A DNA stretch of 64,000 nucleotides. Origin: Liolophura sinensis. Taxonomy: Eukaryota; Mollusca; Polyplacophora; Chitonida; Chitonidae. The number at the start of each line of letters is the position of its first letter. Position 1 is the stretch's first letter. This document shows positions 61,201 through 64,000 of this stretch, piece after piece. Under the pieces are notes generated by a model that saw nothing but the letters and a program-made list of their open reading frames with translations, did no database searches and was not told where the DNA came from. The stretch covers positions 9,438,017 to 9,502,016 of the forward strand of contig NC_088307.1 of the NCBI RefSeq assembly GCF_032854445.1, given 5' to 3'. The position numbers and the translations under genes were made by a program.

Positions 61201-62680
61201 TGTGGCTAATTGGAAGTAGCCACGCCACCTCAACTTTAAAACAACTTCAAAATTTAACCACAGCTTTGATTTTAAGTGTAAGGCTGTAAACACTGGCTGT
61301 AAAGCATCAACCATACTAGAATAGATGTGGTCAATTAATAAGAAATATGTAAAAAAAAAAACAAATCTAAAAACATTACGTTATACGGTTTTAAATATTA
61401 TTTACTGGTACTTATTTATTTGAGTGGAGTTTTATGCCTTACTCAAGAAACATTTCACTTATACAATGAGGTCAGCATTATAGTGGGAGGAATTCAGACA
61501 GAACCCGGAGAAATCCCCCGACCATCTGCAGGTTGCTGGCAGACCTTCCCATGAACAGCCTGACAGGAAGCCAGCATGATCTTGGCTTTCCTAGTTTTTA
61601 GCTATGACCTGTAGGATAAACCCTTCAGAAAGAGACCACAAATCTGTCACAGGTGAAAATTACATGTAACCCTCACCTGTGAACTCAAAAATTCAACTAA
61701 CATCACTATCAATTCTTGTGAAGGCACTGACAAAAGGGTTTTCTAACCTAAGGCCTGAAAATAATAATACATCCTTGGAGATATTTTCATCTGAAATGAC
61801 CGGTAACACTTTTCTGAGCAATTAATAACCATAAAGGCCTATGTACCGAACAACAAACACAGCAGTATATCACAAAACAGGTGAGAGAAAGTCACATATT
61901 TAGCATAACCTCTTTTTGTATCCCACTGCATACCATGAATGGCTAAAATTAGGGTTGGCATGTCATCAAATAATTCATTTCAGCCGTAAAAAAAATTTTA
62001 AATTCCAATCCGTAACACAGTGCAAGCCTGGAGAAATGCCAGTGATTAACGCCGGCTACACATGCCATTTCCAAATAGATAGAAATACTCCAAGAGGTAA
62101 ATTTCCATCACCAAGGAGAATTCTATTGGTTCGCTCTTCTAATTTCATATTTAGCGGAACAACGTCAGACGCTACTCCTCACACGTAAATACCAGTCCGC
62201 AATTGCCTCTCTGTCGTACACGCTGCATGATATGCGTAAATATTGAAGGGGGAAAAGATAAAATATTTCAACTCTAAGGCTTTTAAATTACAACCGAGAT
62301 TCAAAGAATTCAAAATAATACACAAGGTTACCACACACAACCTTTCACTCTGTATTATTGAAGTCTCTGTATTAATGAATAGCCGGTTTGAGGTGTTTAT
62401 GTTGTTCAACGGAAATGAGGCAGGGATGATGGCGAGACATAATCGCCAGCTCGCCACTGTTAGCAGTTTGACTTCTCGATGCTTCGCGGCATAACAATTT
62501 GTCCCAGTGCGTTTAATATTTACAGGGAAATTGCGGCGTAAAATAACACAACAGACAGTCCATGATGAGCATAAATATTACTTACCCATAATCCGACGAA
62601 CAGAACGAAAACAAAGTAGATGACAATAACTACTATGTCGCCGATATGAAGCGCAGTTCCCGCAACATTTCAGGCTCCAT
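21361..62680 (-). CDS. SLC5A9-like: Sodium/glucose cotransporter (SLC5/SGLT), 15 coding exons
   Basis: A plasma-membrane Na+-coupled sugar symporter of the SSF family. Coding exons (minus strand, in order): 62680-62586, 43338-43269, 41570-41466, 40942-40883, 39154-39050, 38019-37914, 37040-36960, 35869-35664, 33925-33790, 27407-27300, 26190-26040, 25370-25202, 24173-23952, 23477-23180, and a last exon present twice (22079-21883 and 21557-21361). Every junction has GT/AG and matching phase. The product is about 702 residues, in the SGLT range. Seen by family alignment from memory: N64, H69, E88, Y271, W272, K302 and Q438 match the SGLT1 sugar-site positions N78, H83, E102, Y290, W291, K321 and Q457; S373/S374 match the Na2 serines. 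The last three residues are YFA, as in vertebrate SGLTs. Exon 1 lacks one base and exon 2 has one extra base in homopolymers. SGLT4 is my best paralogue guess; SGLT1/5 are alternatives. Confidence 0.93.
21816..22333. repeat. 518-bp tandem duplication, unit 2
   Basis: Partner of 21294-21811, essentially identical. The left end is the AT-rich string AAAATAATAAG; the right end is CTTACTGAAGT. Confidence 0.97.
21883..22079 (-). CDS. SLC5A9-like: SGLT terminal exon 15, copy 2 (nearer to exon 14)
   Basis: 197 bp, phase 1 to stop, residues 638-702. Starts [19 protein letters not shown] and ends with a hydrophobic helix finishing MFFYGYFA and TGA, as in vertebrate SGLTs. It lies in the second unit of a 518-bp tandem duplication and is identical in the exon to the copy at 21361-21557. 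Being nearer to exon 14, it is the more likely default acceptor if both copies are real. Confidence 0.9.
22334..23179. other. Part of SGLT intron 14
   Basis: No second gene seen. The family D repeat continues to about 22450. Short frames are unsupported. Confidence 0.6.
23180..23477 (-). CDS. SLC5A9-like: SGLT coding exon 14 (cytoplasmic linker)
   Basis: 298 bp, phase 0 to 1, residues 539-637. Starts [20 protein letters not shown], equivalent to the LxRLTWxTR start of the intracellular linker before the last helix. The rest is acidic and serine-rich ([15 protein letters not shown]), with several possible casein kinase 2 sites, and poorly conserved as expected for this region. Donor GTAAGA follows KEA plus one base. 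Confidence 0.88.
23559..23801 (-). repeat. SINE family A in SGLT intron 13
   Basis: TTTATTTATTTAATTAAGAG through CCAGCATTATGGTGGGGCG to CATGGAGGCCTCC; nearly full length, diverged. Confidence 0.88.
23952..24173 (-). CDS. SLC5A9-like: SGLT coding exon 13
   Basis: 222 bp, phase 0, residues 465-538. Starts [20 protein letters not shown], then a loop with DDAPDPRPG, then [20 protein letters not shown] and [12 protein letters not shown]. Matches the TM11-TM13 block of SGLTs. Acceptor CTATAG, donor GTGAGT. Confidence 0.95.
24194..24292 (-). repeat. SINE family A fragment in SGLT intron 12
   Basis: GTCGTACTCAAGAATAGTTTCAC and CCAGCATTATGATGGGAGG on the plus strand. Confidence 0.85.
24296..24612. 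repeat. Minisatellite, about 56-60-bp unit
   Basis: Five to six copies of CACCCACCCAGTCAATCAGA followed by TCAAGCTTCCCAC and ACCCAGAATGA. Confidence 0.92.
24632..25153. mobile_element. Long foldback element, copy 1 (SGLT intron 12)
   Basis: The left 190 bp and the right 190 bp are inverted copies: TTCAGATGAGAAGAGTG, GTGGTCTTCAATACTTT and TTTTTGTATGGTGGG on the left reappear complemented at the right end. A second copy lies at 50631-51143. No coding capacity; non-autonomous DNA transposon or foldback type. Confidence 0.85.
25202..25370 (-). CDS. SLC5A9-like: SGLT coding exon 12
   Basis: 169 bp, phase 2 to 0, residues 409-464. Starts [25 protein letters not shown] carries the sugar contact Q438; ends [12 protein letters not shown]. 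Donor is GTACTT. A foldback element ends about 48 bp beyond this donor. Confidence 0.95.
25834..26039 (-). repeat. 16-bp array of splice-donor-like units downstream of exon 11
   Basis: Read on the minus strand, units of 16 bp begin GTAAGCT or GTGAGCT and end TTAGCAG (for example GTAAGCTCGTTAGCAG then GTAAGCTTGTTAGCAT). About 12 units. The first unit is the real exon 11 donor. Confidence 0.9.
26040..26190 (-). CDS. SLC5A9-like: SGLT coding exon 11 (Na2 site)
   Basis: 151 bp, phase 1 to 2, residues 358-408. Contains [20 protein letters not shown] followed by FNSSSTIF: the SSLTSIFNS motif with S373/S374 of the Na2 site. Position 370 is alanine, as in the bacterial vSGLT. Ends EIMIVGR. The donor GTAAGC is the first unit of a 16-bp tandem array of donor-like sequences. 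Confidence 0.95.
26671..26807. repeat. Tandem repeat, about 34-bp unit
   Basis: Four copies of ATAAGGGCAGGTGTTAAGTT followed by TTAATATGCACAGC in intron 10. Confidence 0.92.
26909..27180 (-). mobile_element. Full-length tRNA-derived SINE family A with target duplication
   Basis: 272 bp on the minus strand: GGGGCCTCCGTGGCTCAG head, A box (complement of 27159-27170, TGGCTCAGTTGG), B box (complement of 27091-27102, GAGTTCAAGTCC), body, and AAATAAATAAA tail. Flanked by AAATTTCCAAAAGAT (26894-26908) and AAATTTCCTAAAGAT (27181-27195), a 15-bp target-site duplication with one mismatch. Lies in SGLT intron 10. Confidence 0.94.
27300..27407 (-). CDS. SLC5A9-like: SGLT coding exon 10 (cysteine loop)
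   Basis: 108 bp, phase 1 to 1, residues 322-357. Starts [20 protein letters not shown] and ends [10 protein letters not shown]. The cysteines at 326, 332, 336 and 342 form the extracellular disulfide-loop pattern of SGLTs. The DPDVC wording resembles SGLT4 more than SGLT1. Confidence 0.95.
27408..33789. other. SGLT intron 9, no second gene recognised
   Basis: 6.4 kb of AT-rich intron. Contains the dispersed repeat at 29494-29690, an ACTG microsatellite (about 32357-32388) and a T run (about 32607-32630). No open frame has a recognisable domain. Confidence 0.65.
29494..29690 (+). repeat. Dispersed repeat family E, copy 1
   Basis: TACCCTAATTCCTCAAC, GAGACAAAACTACATTGG, TTTCAGGGCTTC and CTTCAGAATATG occur in the same order at 55018-55235. 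Confidence 0.8.
33790..33925 (-). CDS. SLC5A9-like: SGLT coding exon 9
   Basis: 136 bp, phase 0 to 1, residues 277-321. Starts [18 protein letters not shown], continues through CGYLKILP (K302 of the sugar site) and ends GMIARILFP. The eleven bases TGATCAGGTAA span both the exon 8 donor and this acceptor, so the intron has short direct repeats at its ends. Upstream of the acceptor the frame stays open into a 36-bp array. Confidence 0.95.
34030..34200. repeat. Dispersed repeat (family C) fragment
   Basis: AAACCATCGACCTTTTGCAA, GTTACTGACAAACTTTCCCA and CGTGTGACAGAT match 26515-26575 and, more weakly, 20340-20410 and 59700-59830. Confidence 0.6.
34220..34939. repeat. 36-bp tandem array, 20 copies (intron 8)
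   Basis: Unit CATGAGCTCCGCAGACTGCT plus TACTGCCACCACTGTT, repeated 20 times in exact register without indels. As 36 is a multiple of three, frames are open on both strands ([12 protein letters not shown] on plus, [12 protein letters not shown] on minus). The minus frame continues into exon 9. Confidence 0.96.
34940..35412. repeat. 28-bp tandem array, about 17 copies
   Basis: Unit CATGAACACCGACAGCAATC plus TACCTGTT. Each junction creates the palindrome TGTTCATGAACA. It abuts the 36-bp array and shares its unit ends (CATGA...CTGTT). A poly-A run of about 25 follows near 35567. Confidence 0.96.
35664..35869 (-). CDS. SLC5A9-like: SGLT coding exon 8 (glycosylated loop and WYW sugar motif)
   Basis: 206 bp, phase 1 to 0, residues 208-276. 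Starts [14 protein letters not shown]. The extracellular loop has two N-glycosylation sequons, N228-T-T and N234-T-S, in the region that is glycosylated in mammalian SGLT1. SGDIPWPG follows, and the exon ends IWYWCSDQ, carrying the sugar-site Y271 and W272. Confidence 0.95.
36690..36930 (-). repeat. Dispersed repeat family D, interrupted by a SINE
   Basis: Reverse complement carries GCAAAATGTG, TCAATAGAACTCCCCTCGG, CCTCAAAAACATC and GAAACTTTCCAGTAGGACATC, matching 15080-15262 and 22267-22450. Confidence 0.65.
36750..36798 (-). mobile_element. 5'-truncated SINE family B insertion with 12-bp target duplication
   Basis: Only the 49-bp SINE 3' end is present (GTGAGTGAGTGCCTGAGATT on the plus strand). 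It is flanked by perfect TATAAAGATGTT copies at 36738-36749 and 36799-36810. Confidence 0.9.
36960..37040 (-). CDS. SLC5A9-like: SGLT coding exon 7
   Basis: 81 bp, phase 1 to 1, residues 181-207 with split codons at both ends. Reads [20 protein letters not shown] then AFALMAL. This is the GGLxAVIYTDxxQT motif of the family; the tyrosine is tryptophan here. Confidence 0.94.
37215..37321. repeat. 27-bp tandem repeat, 4 copies (intron 6)
   Basis: Unit AGGAAAACTGTAGTTTAAAG plus CCACTAT; produces the artificial repeat VALNYSFPI on the minus strand. Confidence 0.94.
37914..38019 (-). CDS. SLC5A9-like: SGLT coding exon 6
   Basis: 106 bp, phase 0 to 1, residues 146-180. Starts [20 protein letters not shown] and ends AALFTIT, equivalent to the DIFSGA/LYTITGG region of other SGLTs. 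Acceptor ACCAG, donor GTAAG. Confidence 0.94.
38126..38451 (-). mobile_element. SINE family B in SGLT intron 5 with target duplication
   Basis: Tail GAGTGAGTGCTTGAGGTTTA on the plus strand, through GCTGCTTCACTGAG and AACCAGTCATTGCATTATCC to GATCTACCGCTCCC. The tRNA-like head is truncated. Flanked by TCAAGGTAACTGA at 38113-38125 and 38452-38464. Confidence 0.92.
38843..38945 (-). repeat. SINE family A fragment with long ATTT tail
   Basis: (ATTT)n followed by CATACTCAAGAATATTTCATT and CAGCATTATGGTGGGAGG. Confidence 0.88.
39050..39154 (-). CDS. SLC5A9-like: SGLT coding exon 5
   Basis: 35 codons in phase 0, residues 111-145. It begins [20 protein letters not shown], the highly conserved cytoplasmic loop of SGLTs, then a transmembrane stretch ending YIFTKIS. 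Donor GTAAAT is weaker than average. Confidence 0.95.
40650..40876 (+). repeat. SINE family A copy, next to SGLT exon 4
   Basis: Plus-strand orientation: GGAGCCTCTCACTAATAC, GACATCCAGATCATGCTGG, CATAATGCTGGTCGCCATC, GAGTACGGCGTAAAAC. It ends 7 bp from the exon 4 donor side boundary at 40883. Confidence 0.9.
40883..40942 (-). CDS. SLC5A9-like: SGLT coding exon 4
   Basis: 20 codons in phase 0: [20 protein letters not shown], residues 91-110, a transmembrane segment with the family pattern LGWLFVPVYI. Acceptor AG at 40944-40943 and donor GTGAGT follow the rule. Confidence 0.94.
41466..41570 (-). CDS. SLC5A9-like: SGLT coding exon 3 (sugar and Na+ site)
   Basis: 35 codons, phase 0 at both ends. 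It starts [20 protein letters not shown] and ends IAVGNYELN. It holds residues 56-90, including the alanine and isoleucine expected in the Na2 site (A62, I65) and the sugar contacts N64, H69 and E88. The residue before E88 is Y rather than the F seen in SGLT1. Confidence 0.95.
42186..42486 (-). repeat. SINE family B (B2) copy, intron 2
   Basis: GTCTTCTTGTGGCACGGCAAG, ACCGAAGACACCAGATATGACA and CCTGTTTCCTTGCTCTAACC match 7364-7699. Confidence 0.88.
42491..42790 (-). repeat. SINE family B (B1) copy, intron 2
   Basis: GTGAGTGCTTGGGGTTTAAT, TGCAGGACAGATTTCCACTG and TCGACCTAGGACTGACCCTGG match 54111-54462. It abuts the B2 copy on its left. Confidence 0.9.
43269..43338 (-). CDS. SLC5A9-like: SGLT coding exon 2
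   Basis: Acceptor CTGTAG, donor GTAAGT. The first part reads [17 protein letters not shown], the conserved loop and TM2 entry. The last part reads NMHWIP in another frame and runs directly into VGASLFASN of exon 3. The two frames are joined by removing one A from the AAAA run (TTTT at 43285-43288 on the plus strand), which turns 70 bp into 69 bp (23 codons). The junction after exon 1 gives LW-TSRQNRG, about one residue shorter than in human SGLTs. Confidence 0.85.
43483..43932. repeat. AT-rich minisatellite, 15-18-bp units (intron 1)
   Basis: TAACACCTAAACATATTG and TAACACTTGAACATA alternate irregularly, about 27 units. The array starts about 145 bp beyond exon 2 acceptor side (43338). Confidence 0.93.
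44691..48635. repeat. 94-bp satellite, about 43 copies (intron 1)
   Basis: Unit: GAATGTTCATGAATGAACAC, ATCTTCATGAACAACCAATT, ACTCTGACTGGATAGGTACA, TGTACAAAGACAAACCAAAA, TGCTGGTCAATGGA. Each unit has the inverted repeat TGTTCATGAA / TTCATGAACA around a 10-base loop. Some units lack about 18 bp of the first arm (GGAGCATCTTCATGAAC). Variants recur in blocks, indicating higher-order duplication of about 640 bp. Confidence 0.97.
48881..49083. repeat. 29-bp tandem array, 7 copies
   Basis: Identical units GTTCATGGATCCAAGCCATT plus CTGAGGAAA. Confidence 0.97.
49260..49298. repeat. AT microsatellite
   Basis: About 18 AT units. Confidence 0.97.
49725..49890 (-). repeat. SINE family B-related fragment, diverged
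   Basis: GGTTTTCGACATGACTTTTAG, ATATTTATAGTGCTGCCCCAC and AAAGACACCATACATGACA match the copy at 63825-63985. Confidence 0.6.
50165..50262 (-). repeat. SINE family A fragment
   Basis: TTAATTATCTGACTGGCGTTT, CAGCATTGCGGTGGGAGG and GCTGCTGGCAGACC. Confidence 0.8.
50631..51143. mobile_element. Long foldback element, copy 2 (SGLT intron 1)
   Basis: Same family as 24632-25153. Left arm ATCAGATGAAAGAG, CTTATTTGCAAATATGGTC and CTGTATGGTGAGC pair with the right arm CCTACCATACAAAAAT and ACTCTTTCATCTGA. Arms about 200 bp. Confidence 0.85.
51245..51345. repeat. 27-bp tandem repeat, 4 copies
   Basis: AGATCAGACAGTCTGATGAA plus ACTACCA. The unit contains the palindrome CAGACAGTCTG-like core TCAGACAGTCTGA. 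Confidence 0.92.
51563..51756. repeat. TGTATATGCATG-type microsatellite/minisatellite
   Basis: About 11 copies of GTGTGTATATGCATGTTT. ATGCAT is palindromic. Confidence 0.93.
51905..52050 (-). repeat. SINE family A fragment
   Basis: AAATATTTCATTTATACGACG, ATCCGCAGGTTGCTGGCAGG and AAGCTGGGCTTG. Confidence 0.85.
53225..53280 (+). repeat. SINE family A, 3' tail fragment
   Basis: TGAAATATTCTTGAGTACGG followed by CTTAAAACACTAATAAAACA. Confidence 0.75.
53454..53829. repeat. 62/61-bp tandem array with dimeric order
   Basis: Six copies of GTGGAAGTATAACAAGGACT, TTCACGATGAATAAACTGCT and ACTGTAAACCATCAACCTTT. Units alternate 62/61/62/61/62 bp and AAACTGCTACTG with AACCTGCTAATG, so the true period is a 123-bp dimer. 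Confidence 0.94.
54111..54462 (-). mobile_element. Full-length tRNA-derived SINE family B with 14-bp target duplication
   Basis: 352 bp. Minus strand: head GGCCCGATAGCACAGTTGG (A box, complement of 54441-54452), B box GGGTCGAGTCA (complement of 54388-54398), body, and tail TTAAACCCCAAGGACTCACTC. Flanked by perfect TACAATTTCATGGA at 54097-54110 and 54463-54476. Head-to-tail complete, so a recent and mechanistically clear insertion. Confidence 0.96.
55018..55235 (+). repeat. Dispersed repeat family E, copy 2
   Basis: Matches 29494-29690 with an extra 40-bp AT-rich insert after GAAGCAACTTTAAG. Confidence 0.8.
55495..55630 (+). repeat. SINE family A, 3' half
   Basis: GGATGGTCCTGGGTTTCCCC through AATATTCTTGAGTATGGCGT to CAATCAAATAAATAAAT. 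Confidence 0.92.
55715..55865 (-). repeat. SINE family B internal fragment
   Basis: AGTGCTGCTTCACCGAGAC, GGCAAGTAAGTCGCCCCG and ACAACTTCCTCTTTTAAGG. Confidence 0.88.
56461..56516 (+). repeat. Inverted-repeat partner of 60576-60633
   Basis: CAGTAAATAATATACATTGTCCAGTAGAACAG is followed by TTTATAGTGTTACC; the reverse complement of 60576-60633 matches with about three differences in 54 bases. Confidence 0.85.
57891..57935 (+). repeat. G-run region with quadruplex potential
   Basis: Runs of 17, 7 and 7 or more G separated by single T, then GATGC and further Gs. Confidence 0.85.
58120..58225 (-). repeat. SINE family A fragment
   Basis: TTTATGCCGTGCTCAAGAAT, TTTCACCTATATGACAGTGG and AAAACCCACGACCC. 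Confidence 0.85.
58671..58691 (+). repeat. Poly-G tract
   Basis: About 20 consecutive G. Confidence 0.9.
60576..60633 (-). repeat. Inverted-repeat partner of 56461-56516
   Basis: Lies immediately downstream (minus strand) of the broken retroelement frame at 60650-61228 and may be a piece of the same element. Confidence 0.85.
60650..61228 (-). pseudogene. Penelope-like retroelement, N-terminal fragment
   Basis: A 192-residue frame starting [20 protein letters not shown]. The middle and end carry the pattern I associate with the region before the reverse transcriptase of Penelope-like elements: [21 protein letters not shown], then [37 protein letters not shown]. After KALQEL a TGA interrupts; the frame beyond still reads KEDSR, as the family does, before losing similarity. 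No reverse transcriptase or GIY-YIG domain remains nearby, so this is a dead fragment inside SGLT intron 1. The family call rests on memory of the motif. Confidence 0.7.
61408..61580 (-). repeat. SINE family A, partial copy
   Basis: TTTATTTGAGTGGAGTTTTA, CAGCATTATAGTGGGAGG and ACCATCTGCAGGTTGCTGGC; the tRNA-like head is missing. Confidence 0.9.
61581..62585. other. SGLT intron 1, start; no gene recognised
   Basis: Short frames only, none with recognisable domains. Confidence 0.55.
62586..62680 (-). CDS. SLC5A9-like: SGLT coding exon 1 (start codon, TM1 start)
   Basis: The ATG at 62680 sits in a strong Kozak setting (A at -3, G at +4). The transporter frame reads [20 protein letters not shown] and on to LFVGLW before a GTAAG donor. 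That frame is not the frame of the ATG: an in-frame TGA lies four codons before GTALH. One extra G in the CCC run (plus strand 62659-62661) joins MEPEMLR to GTALH in one frame and makes the exon 96 bp (32 codons, phase 0). This is either an assembly deletion or a real lesion. A 5' UTR exon further upstream cannot be excluded. Confidence 0.82.
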
Positions 62681-62689
62681 GGTTTGAAC

Positions 62690-62695
62690 CACGTG
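62690..62695. promoter_or_regulatory. CACGTG palindrome upstream of the SGLT start codon
   Basis: A perfect E-box hexamer 9 bases upstream of the ATG. It may simply be part of the 5' UTR. I saw no clear TATA box. Function is speculative. Confidence 0.2.
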
Positions 62696-63820
62696 TGCTG
62701 TCCTCGCGATCTAAGCAGTTGACTGACTGTATGCGGCGAAGACCAGACAGGGCGCTGTCCATTACCTTATCTGAGGGGGTGAAAGGCTTCTCCTGGTCAC
62801 TTCAACCGAAGTCGCCTTTCGAAGCTTGGCCATGGATTAAACGTCTACATTTCTGCATAGCCCTAGACATACAGTTATATTCTTACGTGATCTTGAATTT
62901 CTGACTGTTTCATTTTATCTCCTGTTATTTATGCTTATTTTTAAAACATTTTCTTTGACATCGTTCACATTTTTGTATACATATATTATTTTATGTTTAT
63001 ATACATACTTATAAACATTAAAACCAGTAGTAGGTAAAATATATGGAAGTTTATTAATGATAAAAGCAACAACAAAAAAGACCTTTTAAATATTACATTT
63101 AATAGATTACATTTCTGTTTAAATTAATTTTGAAATTTTTTTTTTTCAGTAATGGGGGCATTTTATGTTGGTCATAATTTATGTGACTTCACGCGGTGCT
63201 AACAGCTATCAGTGCATATGTACGTATGACGATAGTTTGTTTTATTTCTTCTGTTTAGAAAGATGCACTCTTTATTCTTAGTCATGAATATCAATTTACA
63301 TTTGACTTCATTCTGTGCTCAAGGCATGCGTGCAACTGATGACATATCATTTATGTACAACCCATATTTGACGAAAGCCATATTACCGATCCATATAAAT
63401 CTATATGCTTTCACTCCTTTTTTTTTAAATTTTTCAAACCACAAATCATTCAATCATTCATTCATTTATTCTTATACATGTTGCTTTATCAAGGCTTGTG
63501 TTTTGCCCATGACGTCATGTTGAAACAAATGCCATATCACTATTCTGTATACATGTTATCCCTCTGTGATCAGGTTGACACGTGTATGAAGGAGACCGAA
63601 GTACAATGCACCGCTCCAGTTTCCTACTGTCTGACATTTAAACCCCCTGACTTGAAGTCCCATTCGCTCAAATGGTAAAAAACCCTGACTCATTGCAACC
63701 ACCAGGCCTTTCAGCCATCAGGTCACGAGTTCGAGTCCAGCTCTTAATTGCCTTTTAGGTCAGGACTTGTTTGCTTGACTATGGGGTAATATCGCTTTTC
63801 AATCATATCATGACGGTTTC
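62696..63820. other. SGLT 5' flank, nothing definite
   Basis: AT-rich with no clear promoter element. Open frames at 63263-63523 and 63478-63678 are unsupported. Confidence 0.5.
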
Positions 63821-63824
63821 TCCT

Positions 63825-63847
63825 TGTAACAGGCCAGAGGCAATGCC

Positions 63848-63930
<83 letters not shown>

Positions 63931-63985
63931 CTGCCTCACTGGAACATCATTCAGAAGACACCAAACATAACACTCCACTCAGTCA
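63825..63985 (-). repeat. SINE family B-related copy with internal AT expansion
   Basis: TTTTCAATCATATCATGACGG and GGCCAGAGGCAATGCCGAC, then (AT)n of about 39 units at 63850-63927, then AGTGCTGCCTCACTGGAACATC. The microsatellite sits where other copies have ACATATA. Confidence 0.8.
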
Positions 63986-64000
63986 CATTGTTTATGTGAG

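Overview
This is a eukaryotic, AT-rich, repeat-dense genomic window, most likely from a mollusc. I infer the group from two abundant tRNA-derived SINE families whose sequences I associate with molluscan genomes, and from a vertebrate-like SGLT gene with many introns. A 200-base assembly gap lies at 5928-6127.

The only protein-coding gene I can support is a sodium/glucose cotransporter (SLC5/SSF family, closest in my judgement to SGLT4/SLC5A9). It lies on the minus strand from the start codon at 62680 to the stop codon at 21361, or at 21883 because the terminal exon is duplicated. I resolved 15 coding exons with GT/AG boundaries and consistent phases, giving a protein of about 702 residues once two one-base homopolymer discrepancies (exons 1 and 2) are allowed for. 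The residues expected for sugar binding and the Na2 sodium site are present. The introns carry most of the unusual DNA: a 3.9-kb satellite with about 43 copies of a 94-bp unit in intron 1, two adjacent arrays of 36 and 28 bp in intron 8, and a 16-bp array that repeats the exon 11 splice donor in intron 11.

From left to right: 1-3610 is a minisatellite (21-bp then 25-bp units); 3.6-11.4 kb is gene-poor with SINE fragments, a hairpin element and the gap; 11.4-13.24 kb is a compound GT-rich array that grew out of a SINE; 13.3-21.3 kb is gene-poor with SINEs and short arrays; 21.3-62.7 kb is the transporter gene; within its first intron are a Penelope-like retroelement fragment (60.65-61.23 kb) and several SINEs; 62.7-64 kb is upstream flank ending in an AT microsatellite inside a SINE.

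Most long open frames in the window are by-products of tandem repeats whose unit length is a multiple of three or whose period gives open frames, and are not genes. The novelty here lies in repeat biology (satellites seeded by SINE and splice-site sequence, shared TGTTCATGA cores, foldback elements) and in the duplicated terminal exon, not in a new enzyme system.
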